DNA from: Haematococcus lacustris
Lineage: Eukaryota; Chlorophyta; Chlorophyceae; Chlamydomonadales; Haematococcaceae
Length of the DNA: 64,000 nt
NCBI GenBank assembly: GCA_030144725.1
Contig: JASKMD010000002.1
Coordinates: 1,385,611-1,449,610, forward strand
Direction: 5' to 3'
The notes beneath the pieces were generated by a model. It saw only the letters and a list, made by a program, of their open reading frames with translations, was not told the origin of the DNA and ran no database searches. This document shows, piece after piece, positions 44,571-56,400 of this stretch. A program made the translations under genes and the position numbers. How positions within the stretch are numbered: position 1 is the stretch's first letter; each line of letters starts with the position of its first letter.

Positions 44571-47500
44571 CCCCTACCCAGCTCAGCCCGGCCCTCAGCG
44601 GCCTGCTCACCTGCCCATTGACCTTGACCAGGCCCTTGCCTATGAGGGTGGCCCCAAAGAACTGCCAGAAGGGCATCATGAAGGCCCCGCAGCATAGCCC
44701 ACACAGGTCAAAGGCTGCGTTGGGCCTGCAGCCAGGACGCCAGGCGCGCAGGGCAGGCAGGCAGGCAAGCAGGTGGGCAGGCAGGCAGGTGGGCAGGCAG
44801 GCAGGAGGGACGCCAGGCACGCACGGCAGGGAGTCATGCAAGCAGGTGGGCAGGCAGGCAGGAGGACTGACACGTTGGCGGTAAAACTGGCAGGCAGACA
44901 AGCAGGAGGAAGGCATCAGCCTTTCCGTGCACTCCCTAGCTTTAGCCAACCCTGCTCTGCGATTTCATTCGCCCCCAGTGCCCAGCTGCAACCAGGCCCA
45001 TACCGCCCAGCTTCCTTTCCCTTCCCCACCTGGTCAGCACCAGGCCACCCCATGGTCATCCCGGCCGCAGCAAGGCACTGAACCCCAGCAGCCGCCCTCA
45101 GTGCCGCCTGGCCGCCCCTGCCTCACCAACTGGCCAGCAGCAGGATGCCCCAGAAGCCGTGCTTGCGAATGAAGTCCATCATCTGGCCCTCCATCCAGGA
45201 CAGGACGCGCCCCACCAGCCCTGACCGCTGACTGCTACCAAGCTTCTGCGGCCAGCAGGCAAGGCACATCATAGGGCAGCCGTGCCCCCTGCTGCTCTAC
45301 TTGCGCCTCAGCTGCACCACACAGTGCTGCCAGGCACAGCTCAGGGAGAGGGCACCCTACTGGCATGATGGCTGGACAGGACGAGGTGAGGACAGGGAAG
45401 GCCTCAGGCAGGGCTGGGTGGACATGGCCAGGGCGCCCCTCTCACTGCTGTTGCACTGGTTGGCCAGCATCCCAGGCCTTGCCCACTTCCAATGGCCCAG
45501 CTCCTGCCCATGGCCCCTGCCCTGCCTCCAGCCCTGGGTGTTGAACCCCGCACCTCTTGTATCTCCTGCATTGCCAGGGTCTTGCGGCCTGCTGCTGCTG
45601 CGCTGTAGCTGATGAGGTAGGGCGGCACCTCCCCTATGGCTGTGCCTGCACCCCACAGCATCGACGTGATGGCCACCTGCGCAGCAGCAGGCAGCCGAGC
45701 AGCTGCACTAGCACGCAGCTCAGCATCATGAAACCAGCTGGATCAGGATGCAAGGATGAGGAGTAAGGGGCCATGGAAGGTCATAGCAGGCCAATGCCCA
45801 GCTAAGTCCCAACTTAGTGTGGCAGCCGTGGCTAACTGAAGAAGTAGACTTTGTGAACGAGGGATACCACCCTCAGTGCCGCCTGGCAGCCCCTGCCTCA
45901 CCAACTGGCCAGCAGCAGGATGCCCCAGAAGCCATGCAGCCAACAGCAGGGGAGTGGACCTTTCTTTAAGACTCTGATTAGTGGGTCCCAGCTGTGCGTA
46001 CTGCTGCTGCTGCTACCCATCCTGCTGCTGTGCTGCCAGCTGTGAGCACTGTTGTTGCTGTGCAGCCTCATAGGAGGCTGGACTGCCCTCAGTCTGGTGC
46101 TGCTAGGCAGCGGGTGCGACCACCCAGGCCTACATGGCCTAGTGCATACCCTACTCCAGCCAGGTGGCTTACTGGACGCCGCCGCCGCTGCTGTTGCTGC
46201 AGTGCTGCCGCTGCTGTGTGACCTAGTCCATGGTGCACTCCAGCCGGAGAGTGGGACCTTCCTGTAGGCCCCTGGTTGCCTGGCCCCAGCTGTGAGTACT
46301 GCTGCTGCTGCTGCTGCTGCTACCCAGCCAGGTAGCTGCTGCCGCCGCTGCCGCCGCCGCTGCCGCTGCCGCCGCCGCTGCCGCTGCTGCCGCAAGCTCT
46401 GCAGGGTCACTGCTGCTGCCCACACTCTCGCAACAGCCCCTCCCACCACTGCCCCTGCCCTGGCTGCTGCAATCCCTGGCCCTGCCCCCTGCCTACGCTG
46501 GTGGCTGTGAGGCACAGCAGCACGTGCCTTGTTGAACACAGCCCAGAAGCCAACAGGACCAGGCGGAGCATCCCCACAGTGCAGGGGTTCTGAGTTGTAC
46601 CACACATCACGGTGGATGTCAAACTGGGTATGGCCACAGGTCTCGGCCGCAAGGCTGACCTGCAGGCAGCAGGGCCTGGTTGGGTGCTGGGCCTAAGGTG
46701 TGCAGAGGGCGACGAGGGAACCTGCCCCACCCAGTGGCTGGCCTACCCCTAGACATGACCCTGACTATGATCCTGACCCAGCCTGAGGGCACCATCATGA
46801 TGCATCATCTGCAGGCCACCATCTGCAAGCTTGGAGGCAGGCTCACCGGCTCAAACCACGTGAGCACAGGGTTAGGGTTAGGGGTGGGGTAATTAGGGTA
46901 GTTAGGGTAGTTGGGGTACGCAGGGTTAGGGTTAGGGTTAGGGTTAGGGTAAACAAGACATGCTGGAGCCGCTGAGGTAGCGGCTGCCAAGACAAGTTGG
47001 TAGGAGGCTGAGGGACGCTGGAGTGTGCTCAAGGAGTGTGCTGGGGTAGGCTGAAGAGGGGCTGGAGGGTGCTGGGGTGAGCTCTGGTGGTGTGCTGGGG
47101 TGAGCTGAAGGGTTGCTGCAGGGTGCCGGGGCTTGCTCAGTGTGTGCTGGGTTGAGCTATGACCAGCTGCAAAGAGCTGTGGTGTGCTGGGGGGGCTGGC
47201 CTCCTGCCCAGAGTGCCCACCTTGAGCATGTGTGGGAACAGGAACAGCACCCCGGAGTGCATGCCTGTGCCCAGGCCTATGGAGGACAGCACGCCCAGGC
47301 CCAGCCACCATACCACATACTGGGTGTACTCCTGCAGACACCACCAGCACACCCACGTTGCCATCACCACCAGCAGCAGCAGCAGCAGCACCACCACCAT
47401 CACCAGCAGCAGCAAACATGGCAGTGGCTGTGGCAGTGGCAATAGCGGTGGCAGCAGCCGTGGCGGTGGCAGCAGCCGTGGCGGTGGCAGTCCTGGTGCC

Positions 47501-48068
47501 AGCTGAAGCGGCACCAGCATGGTGGCAGGGACAGCAGAGCCGCAGCGGTGGCAGTGGCAGTCTGCCAGCACCGTCCTGCAGAGCTGTCTATTCCATTGTG
47601 AACTCTCTAGGATCTGGCAGTGGGATGCAGCACGCACCTCTAAGCCTGTTATGAGTTGTGGATAAAGGTGGGCTCGTTTAGCCCCGAGGTACAGCAGCAG
47701 TGCTGGCAGCAGGAGGTACAGAGTGAAGGGGTGGCGGATGAACCAGGTGAGCCCGCTGTGAGTGCCAGACTTGACAGCTTTGCTGAAGTATGAGAGGGTG
47801 CGTGCCGGGGACCTGAACAAGGTCAGCTGCTGCAGCTCCTGCGCTGCTTGCTGGCGCCACTGCATGGTCCAGTCAGACCCAAGTCAGACCACCACCGAAG
47901 TCACCACACAACGCAGCACGCGTCGCACACAGCGTTGTTAAGCGCTATGTCTCCGAGATCACGCCGCAGCTGGACACAGTCAACACAGCTGCGTCATCTT
48001 CGTGTCGGCACCTTTTTCAGCTCCGCTTGCTCTGCTGTCAGCTCCTCCGATGGTGCAACGCTGGCCAT
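41549..48068 (-). CDS. VMP1 (vacuole membrane protein 1) homologue
   Basis: VMP1 is an ER multispanning lipid scramblase of the DedA/VTT group, needed for autophagy. Eleven exons on minus join in phase to 440 residues: 48068-48012, 47859-47638, 47331-47221, 46659-46528, 45676-45554, 45245-45127, 44725-44611, 43678-43520, 42643-42529, 41984-41896, 41629-41549. Landmarks: start [14 protein letters not shown]; membrane helix [56 protein letters not shown] (the VTT-domain GAxxGE motif); [40 protein letters not shown] with ATLIGK; last helix [19 protein letters not shown] and a charged tail. Exon 4 ends at a GC donor. Introns carry long repeats. Confidence 0.93.
42041..42290. repeat. (GAGGGG)n hexanucleotide array
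   Basis: About 250 bp of gaggggg/gagggg units with irregular 3' units, in VMP1 intron 9. The G-rich strand is the template, so the transcript reads CCCCTC. Confidence 0.97.
44755..44860. repeat. GGCA-type tetranucleotide array
   Basis: Runs of ggcaggca with aagc and tggg interruptions, near a splice acceptor in VMP1 intron 6. Confidence 0.8.
45871..45937 (-). repeat. Pseudo-exon: copy of the end of VMP1 exon 6 in intron 4
   Basis: About 67 bp (cctcagtgccgcctggcagc ... gatgccccagaagcc) repeat 45095-45162 with one or two changes. The copy includes the [11 protein letters not shown] coding end and the donor site, but lacks the rest of the exon and an adjacent acceptor. Confidence 0.85.
46868..46955 (+). 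repeat. Interstitial TTAGGG telomere-like repeats
   Basis: gggttagggttaggg, degenerate tagggtagttagggtagttgggg, then four more perfect ttaggg units, in VMP1 intron 3. Two ccctaa units also occur near 48717. TTAGGG telomeres are known in some Chlamydomonadales. Confidence 0.85.
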
Positions 48069-48284
48069 GGCAGCTGCTCGTTAATAAGAAGAAACGCCCA
48101 CAAAATGTTCGCAGATGCTCGCAGGCATCATCTCTGCAAGCCCAATAACGAGATGCGGCGTCTAGTCATGTGCCATGCGACTCCTTTACGTCAGTTGCCT
48201 TCATGTGCTGGTTCATGGTGTGGGTTGGGTTCACACAAGCAGCCTACCTGAGCACTTGACTTCATGCATCTCCCACACCCATGT

Positions 48285-48500
48285 GCAGGTTCTATGACCG
48301 GGACGTGTCAGCCGCGCTGAACATTCGTCGCTGTGCAGCTGGCCCAGGGCCACGTCCCACTGAGCTGTGCTACTGAACTAAACGCCCAGCCATGCCTAAG
48401 CCAGGCCAGCCAGGCCAGGATTGGGTGGAAATTGCCGACAAGGCCCTGTCGCGCAAGTGGCGTCGCAAGTTGGAGCAGTAGCCAGCTACAACTCAAGACA
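48285..48500 (+). mobile_element. Nuclease-element 3'-end fragment, copy E (different subfamily)
   Basis: After a catgtgcag acceptor (about 48290) the frame reads FYDRDVSAALNIRRCAAGPG and RPTELCY, then a TGA where the family has Trp, then WVEIADKALSRKWRRKLEQ and a stop. The RuvC-III Asp is present. It differs from copies A-D beyond the DRDxxAALN core, so it is a second lineage. It begins about 220 bp upstream of the VMP1 start codon on the opposite strand. Confidence 0.65.
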
Positions 48501-49973
48501 ATCCAAGAAAACAAAACATCAACCCCCTCACAAAGGGGATGTGTAGGGCTCTGGCAACAGGCACACACACCAGAAGGCTGAGCTGAAGGGGGCATTAGGC
48601 ACACTGTCAGTAGCTTTTACAATGATGCGCTCGCAGCCTGTGTTTGATTACATTTGCAGATTACTCATGCTTTATTAAGGTGTAGCATGAGGGCTGTAGG
48701 TCAGGCCTCCAGGTGCCCTAACCCTAACCTCGGGCGACCCCAACTGTTTAAAAATGACAGGAAACTGACCCTTGGCAGTCGGACGGCTGTAACTCTGCAC
48801 TCACTGCGCCAAATGTTATGCTAAATGATTCACCATGTAGCCAACCCTGCCAGCTACCGTTCACCCATCCAGAATTATTATGCACGCAATAGGTCGTGCA
48901 CAGCAAAGCATCAAAGTTGGTGTTTCAAATTCAAGCCGTTGCGGGGCATGCAGTCATCGCTACGACCGCCCGCGCCGCTTTGGCTGCTCTACGCGAGCAT
49001 GCGCGTCGGCAGCAACAGTCGGATCGGAGAACGATCACGGGAATGTGGCACCGGGCCCACCTCCCCCCCATACCTAGAGGGCAATGCCACAGCTCGACCA
49101 TTTGGATTTACAGCATGCTACTTACTAGGTTAAGCTCCTTTTAGACAGTGTTGCAAACGCTCATACTCAGATAAGCCAAAAGCTCACTTTGGTCGGTGAC
49201 CCCCAACTCCCTTAGCCGATCTCATGACCAGGGCCATGCAGTCAGACACACAACTCCACACCATGACCGAATTTGGACTCGGCTCCTCTGAGAGTTACAC
49301 TCCCCTGCATGCCATCCACCTGCGTGCAAAGTTTCATAGCTCAACTGCCACCCCACAGCCCCGTGGCCCTGATTCTGCTTGGAGAAGATGATGTAACTTC
49401 AAAGCTGTCAAACAGATAGAGGCCTAAGCTGTTTGTTGTGCGGTTTGTTTCAACAGATGCGCTAATGGGTCAAGAACACATAAAATATAGCCATTTTCTT
49501 GTGGGTGCAGCGGGTGCAACACAGTGGAGGACACAGTGGAGGAGGGGGGGGGGTGTAACCCGGTGATACCTGTGTGCGCCGACCCAATTGGTGTATTTGG
49601 CGGAAGCGAGTATATTTATATGTCCCAAACACCCCGTCAAGGTGCCCTGCACGCCCGGCAGGCATCGCGTTGGGTGTCAGCCGGACATTCCATTTGTGCA
49701 CAACCAGCTCACTACGCTAAGTAGATGGGGTCACAGGGATGCGGCTCACCGTCTAAGAGAGACCCGTCTCGCCGCTGTGATTTGTTCGCGGGCACATGTG
49801 GCAGTACGCGAGCAAAGACTCCAATGTCGTGCGCTGATGGTCAAATGACGCGCATTGCTTTGCAGAGCTCAATGTGATAAACGGTATTGAAAACGGTGCA
49901 GAATTGAGAGAGTATTTGCATGAACATTGCCAACCCCATGTTGGGGCCGCCCGACCTAACCCCAACCCGCCTC
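48501..49973. other. Gene-empty spacer
   Basis: Only short frames. Two ccctaa units lie near 48717. AT content is higher than in the genes. Nothing else can be supported. Confidence 0.45.
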
Positions 49974-49974
49974 C

Positions 49975-50763
49975 GTCGGACATTTTCCCCCCCATCGATC
50001 CCGCCTCGATTGCGGACCGATAGGGGGGTTCGACGCCGATTGAATTCGGCCCATTGCGTCGATGGGGTTAGCTGATCGATTCGATGGGGGTATCGATTTT
50101 TGTGATTTCGAGGTCTGTTCGAGGCCTGTTCGAGTCGGTCGCACCTTTCCCTGGCTTCCCTGGCTTCCCATTCTTTCTCCTCGCTGCCTCTTGCTCCTTT
50201 CGCTCGACCTGGTCGCATGCCTTCTATCGCTGGTGGCGTGTTTGGTCCGGGCTGCTGCTGGCTGCTCCTGGCTGCTAGCTCATCCTGGCTGCTAGCTCAG
50301 CTACTGTGTGCTGTCCTTCGCGATTCCTTCGCTTCCTTCGCTTCCTTCGCTTCCCTTGCGAAACCTGCATGCAACCTGAAGAACATAAATCCGTGTTATA
50401 TAGATGGCCTGCTGGGTTTGCACCACCTCTAGTGTGTTCAATACGTTGCCTCAATATGATGCTATGATGTTATGATGGTTGGGATGCCTGGTGCCCTTCG
50501 GCCCTTCGCCCGTCGCTGCCCTTCGGTCGGCAACTTTCAACCAGTTTCGACCGCAATCGACCCTATTTCGATGACCCCATCGATTTTGCGACAATCGACA
50601 GGTTTCGATGACCCGGGGGGAGTCTCTGGCGGCCACCCATCGGTCGCTCGACATATTTCGATCAGCTTCGACCGCCTTCGATCGCAATCGATCCCCTTTC
50701 GATGACCCCATCGATTTTGCAAAAATCGACAGGTTTCGATGACCCGGGGGAAAATGTCCGACG
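49975..50763. mobile_element. 789-bp inverted-repeat element rich in TCGA words
   Basis: CGTCGGACATTTTCCCCC at 49975-49992 is the exact reverse complement of 50746-50763. Inside, a block of about 56 bp starting tttcgatgaccccatcgatt occurs at 50566 and 50697 (spacing 131), and ATCGAT/TTCGA words are unusually frequent. No protein recognised. No clear target duplication (flanks cctc and tcct). Confidence 0.6.
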
Positions 50764-51476
50764 TCCTGTGCCTTCATGGAGCCACAAGTCACATGATGTC
50801 TCACGCCATCTCTGCAGTCGGTCACCCCCGCTATCCACTAGCTGTCGGTCACCCCCGCTTACTCGCAACCTCCGCCCTGGCTTTGACTGGCAGTCTCATG
50901 TCGTTGGGGAAATGATGGGTTAGACCTGTTGGACCCAACTGGACGGCTTATGTCTGCTTATGATGGCTTCCGTCAGCTGCAATAGGAAGGTTACCTTGGT
51001 CAAATTGTGGTGAGTTAGACATGATGGGAAGCAGAGGAGCTTTCAACGGCATCTTATGGCCGGCTCTTGTTAGTCTTACCTTTCAGCGCTAGGTTGCAGT
51101 GACAGCTTCGCCGCGGGCCCCTTCCGTTCTCTACGTTTCCTGGCATTCGTTTGTATTAACACTTGTGATTACAAACTGGACTTGCAAGCCCTACACTCTC
51201 CAGGGGGTAAGGGGCACCCCTGTGCATGGTACAGCATGGTAGCGAGCCGCACCCCTTGGCGGCAGCTGTTTTCTTGGTGCACGCCATGCACCTGGCGTGT
51301 GCTCCTTTGGTAAGGGGGACCACTCAATCTTCCTTCAACCAAGCCACTCAGCCACATCCTCACACGTCACTCCACAGCACTCAGCCTACGACTGACACTG
51401 GCAGCGCCAGCTTTTCGTCATGGAGGTTGTGTGCAACAGGGTCAGTGGACGTCACGGCGTGTCAGTGGCTTAGCTT
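50764..51476. other. Spacer and 3' flank of the transporter gene
   Basis: A short direct repeat 'ggtcacccccgct' occurs near 50820-50855. No supported gene. Confidence 0.4.
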
Positions 51477-53369
51477 TCAGTGGCCTATTGCTTGCTCAAA
51501 CAACACGTAGGCCAAGACGAGCGCCAGAGCGAGCCCAACAAAGTGGGCCACCTGCACAGAGGGGAGGAGGGGCTCGTGGAGAACCACAGCAAAGCTGCTG
51601 TACCGATGCAGCGGCAGGAGGGGCAGAAGGATGGGCAGTGGCAGGGGTCGCAGAGAAATTGCCAGCAGGCCAGAACTGTTTTCAGAGACTACACCCTGTT
51701 CCTGTCCTTCCTGTCCTTCAGCTGCTTCAGCTACCTAAGCCCTGGTCTCTTCCCACCTGCTTCCTCAACCCTGCCTCGACACCACTGCGCCACCACTTAC
51801 TCCTGCCTCGCCCCCTCCCCTTGCCTGCTTGTCTACCTCCCTGTGTGCATCTCCACTCCCTGCCTCGCCCTCCCCTGCCTGCTGGCCCGCCTTCCCACCT
51901 CCCACCACCCAGCCTCTACCTCTACCTGCACCTCTACCTGCGTCTGCCTCCCTGTACACCTCTCCACCTCCCCTCTCCCTCCCCCTGCCTGCTCATACCC
52001 CTGGCTGCTAACACACCTTTCCGCCTCCACCTCTATATGCAATCCCTCTATATGCACCCTGCCGCCACCTCCCCGCCTTCACCTGTGCTTGCGCCTCTAC
52101 TTAACCCCGCACCTGCGCCGTGTTCCACCCTGCCACCACCTCCTTGCCTGCCCCCCATGCAGCCCCCACCTCACCTGGAACACGAGCGCCAGCAGAGCTG
52201 AGGCGCGGCTGACCAGGTGGTCCTCCACTAGGTGTGGGGCGAGGATGTTGGCACTGCAGGCAACCACCACCACCCACCCAGCCACCACAACTGCCAGGCA
52301 GCCCATCTGTGCCACTCTCTTCACACTTTAGGCAGGCGCTAGGCAGGTGGGCAGGCAGGCAGGCAAGTGGGCTGGCAGGCGGGCAGGCGGCGGATGACCA
52401 GCTTGGCTGCAGGCAGCAGGCAGCAGGTCGCACCAGGTGTTGATGTAGCCGCCAAGGCTCCAGAGGACCACCACAATGGACACACTCAGCAGGTCGTGGT
52501 GGAAGCGGTCCAAGGCCTTGACGTAGAAGAAGAAGCCCACCCCAATGGCCACCTGCAGCCAAGAGACCAGAGGAGGGCTCAAGGTGTGGGGTAAGGTGCG
52601 GTATACATGTCAGAGCCAACTTGGGGAGTGTTTGATGTAAAGGTGTAAAGGTGTGGCAGGCAGATTGGGAGGTAAGTAGGTTGTTGAACCTTGTTTGTTA
52701 ACAGCTTATTGCAGGTTGCTGGTGGAGAGGTGCTGTTGCAAGCAGAAGCCATTGCAATTCAAAGGCCTAGCTAGTGCGATGCCAGAGGCTGAGAGCTGGT
52801 GTTGTTCTTTATCCTTAAAGGCATATAGCTTCAGTCAGGCATAAGACAGCTGTACATGGTTCGGGATGATGACGGTTTAGGCTCGGCCAAGAATTGCGGT
52901 GACCGTGTGGAGGCGATTTCGGAGATCATGTGGCAGCAATGTGCAGCGTTGGGTTTGGTGTGGTCAGCAGGGGTAGGGGTAGGGGTAGTGGGGTGAGGGG
53001 AGAGGGCCAGGGCAGTGGGCAAGGGGTAAGGGGTGGGTGGTGACCTGTACCTTGGTGAGCGCCATAGTGAGCAGCAGTGCGGGGGAGTGCACCAGCAGGG
53101 CCTTGCAGCGTGGAGCAAAGCGGCCCGCCAGGTCTGCGAAGATGCGGGTGAAGAAGAGGACCTGCGCGGCAAGCGGTGGACCAGGTGCATGGTGAGGCGG
53201 AGAGCCGCCGCTTGCGCTAGGCCTGAGACTGGCTTTGAGCCGACGGGGTAGGGAAGAGGGGCACGTTGACGCAGGAGGCCAGAGCAGGAGCATGGGGTGA
53301 GGTGGAGGTGCCGTGAGGTGGAGGTGAGGTGGAGGTAGGCGACAAGGAGGTGCTGTGGCGGAAAAAGGG

Positions 53370-53424
<55 letters not shown>

Positions 53425-56400
53425 GAATTCGCTGTTGCTGCTGCTGACTGGGGACTTGCTGCTGCTGCTGCTGCTGCTGCAGAGCACCTAGCAGTAGGGT
53501 TGTGGTAGTCATTGCTGCTGAACGGGACAAACCGAGGGGGTGGGGGGAGGGGCAGGGTGTGGGCAGCTTCGCTAGCTCAGCTGGTGTCATGCAGGTCAGT
53601 GGCACAGGCTCAGGGCTGCAAGCAGGTCCACTTTCAATGGAAGAGCAGGGACAGCAGGCAGCCACCACCACCACCACCTATCCATCCACCACAACTGCTA
53701 GACAGCCCATCTGTGCCCCTGAGGTCCACCATGGAGTGTGCATACATAACCACATAGGTCCAAGTAAGGCACACAGGTCCAGTTTGCTCCACATGATCCA
53801 CATGATGCATACAGGACCACCATGGAAGATCAGGGAGACAAAGGTACAGGAGGGGCCTGCGAGCAAGCTAGTGCAGTGTGGAGGGCAGCTAGTGGCACCT
53901 GGGGCAAGCTGGCGCCCAGCCAGCCTGAGGACTTCACAAAGGTGAAGAACGGGAAGATGAGGTACGTCACCGTCACGCTGATGAGGAACGCTAGCATCAC
54001 CTGGGGTCAGGCACAGGCAGACGGTAGGGAAGCAGGGCTGTGAGAACGATCAGGTGGGTGGGTGGGTGGGTGGGTGGGTGGGTGGGTGGGTGGGTGGGTG
54101 GGCGGGCGGGCGGGCGGGCGGGCGGGCGGGCGGGCGGGCGGGCGGGCGGGCGGGCGGGTGGGTGGGTGGGTGGGTGGGTGGGTGAAGGAGGGAGCAGACG
54201 AACAGCAGGCTGGCTTTTTTGTTAATGAAGCACCCAAATGGATAGACTTAGGTTTCCAGCTGCACCTAGGCCCCTTTGCGGGCAGTACAACGCAGCACAT
54301 AACAGTGCAGTACAATGCAGTACAATGCAGTACACCTCCCCCCTTATCCAGCAGCTTACCACCCCAGCCTGCGCCATCACAGCCGCAGTCTCCTCCAGAG
54401 CCGTCATCTTGAGCTGCGGGGCCTCCTGACCCTCCTTGCGCCCCTGCAGCCCCCCCTCCTCCCCCCCGGGCCCTGGGCCCCCTGGCCTGCTCTGCCGCAA
54501 GGGGCCAGGGCAGGGGTCCGGGCTGCTGCCTTCATGCTGGCCGCTGCTGGGGGGGGCCTGAGCAGCAGGGGGTGAGAGCAGTGTGCTGGCGGCTGTGTGG
54601 TACGCGCTGATCAGCCCAGGGCTGTGTGCAGACCTGCACGGCAAGGGAGGCGCCCGGGTAGGTGCGGGGGAGGAGGGTCGGGGTCAGGCTGTTTGCCAGG
54701 AGTGGGCCAGCGCTGGGCATGGCGCGGGGCAAGAGGCAGGAGCCAGGTGAGACCTGCCTGGGGCTGCCTGGCTGGGCCTGCTAGCCTGAGGCTACCTGGC
54801 TGGTGCTGGCCGCCTGGTTCTGGCCTGACTGGGCCTGATGACCTGGTGGCTTCCCCCTTACCCTGCCTGGGCCTGCTAGCCTGGTGCTGCCTGCCTGGCC
54901 TCTGACCTGCCTGGTGCTCTCTGACCTGCCTGCTGCTGCTAGCCTGGTGCATGTTGCCCGGTGCCCCCCCCTCCTTACTTGAAGTAGGGCCCTGCGCTGT
55001 GGCTCTGCTCCAGGCGCACTGGGCTGCTGGTGTAGCGCCCGGGTGCGGGCAGCAGCGGGCGGGCGGGCGAGGTGATGTCCTGGCAGATGCTGATGCTGTG
55101 GGAGTGGTGCAGGTAGGGCACGTCATCCTCTTCAGTGTGGGGGTGCCTGGGGCCTGGAGGGGGCAGCAGGGGGGGAGGGAGGGGAGGAGGGGGGGTGACG
55201 AGTGAGGGGGAGGGGGGGGTGAACTTGGGGATGAGGGGAGGGAAATGGGGGGAAGCTGGAGGGGGAGGGGGGCCAGGAGGAGGAGTGACAAAGGGCTTGT
55301 AGCGGATCATCACATCACATCGCTCACTTTGGGTTTTGGACCCTTTAAGGCCCTCCCTCCCCCCACACCCCTCCTCTTCTCCCCCTCTACACCCCACAGC
55401 CCCCCTCCCCTCCCACCCCACCCCGCCCTTCCCCGCCCTTCCCCGCCTGCCCTGCCCCCCTACCCACGTGGCGTGAGCATCACTGGCAGGCCCTGGAAGG
55501 GGTCTGGCGGCAGCACGATGGCGTTTGAGGAGGCTGCTGCCTGGCGCATGGCCCCGTCCTCCTGCTCCTGCTCCTGCTGCTGCTCAGCTGGGCTCAGCAG
55601 GGGGGCGTGGCGCTCCAGGTACGCCTCCTCACCAGTCATGATCTGCAGCGGGCGGGGGCCAGAGGGGGGGGGACAAGGGGGGGATCAGGGGTGGCAGGGA
55701 GGTAGGGGCGGTACCCAAGGGTGGCAAGGGGGCCAAGGGGGGGGCCTCAGACGTGGCAGGGGGGTGTAGGGGGTAGCCTCAGGGGTGGGCACTAGGCCTG
55801 CCTGTGGTGTCATAGCTCAGCCCCTGAGTGGGCCATTCTACCCTGGCCTTTGACCTGCTCGCAGACATCACCCAAGTCCTGAACCCAGGGGAGAGACAGG
55901 GTGCTGCTACAGCTGCCAGACCCAGTGTGTGGGAGATGCTGAGGCCCATCATTGTGTGACAACCTTAGGCCGTGGGGCTGGGTGTGATAGGTGTGGTAGA
56001 GTGTGATAGGGTGCGGTTGTGGCACCAGGGGGGATTGCGAGGCACCACAAGCAGGAGATGTCTTTGTGGCCCATGTCGCCCTCAGCAGCCATCCAGGCAT
56101 GAGCCACATGCAGCCATGCAGGCACGACTGACACAGGGTTCATGCTCCTGTAGGGTACATGCTGCTGTCTGGGCACTGTGCCCTGACCCAGCCAGCCAGT
56201 GCAGTTGGGCAAGCAGTTGCTCTGAGCCAGCGCATCAGCTGTGGGGTGAGTGAAGCATTTGGGGGGATGCTTGCCTCTGTGCACATAACCTTGGGCTGCC
56301 TGCTCATGACCCACACCCCATGCACTGCCGCCTCCCATCCCATGCATTGGCCCCCCCGCCAGCACCCGCCACTGTAGCCCGCCTCAAGGTAGGCTCAGGG

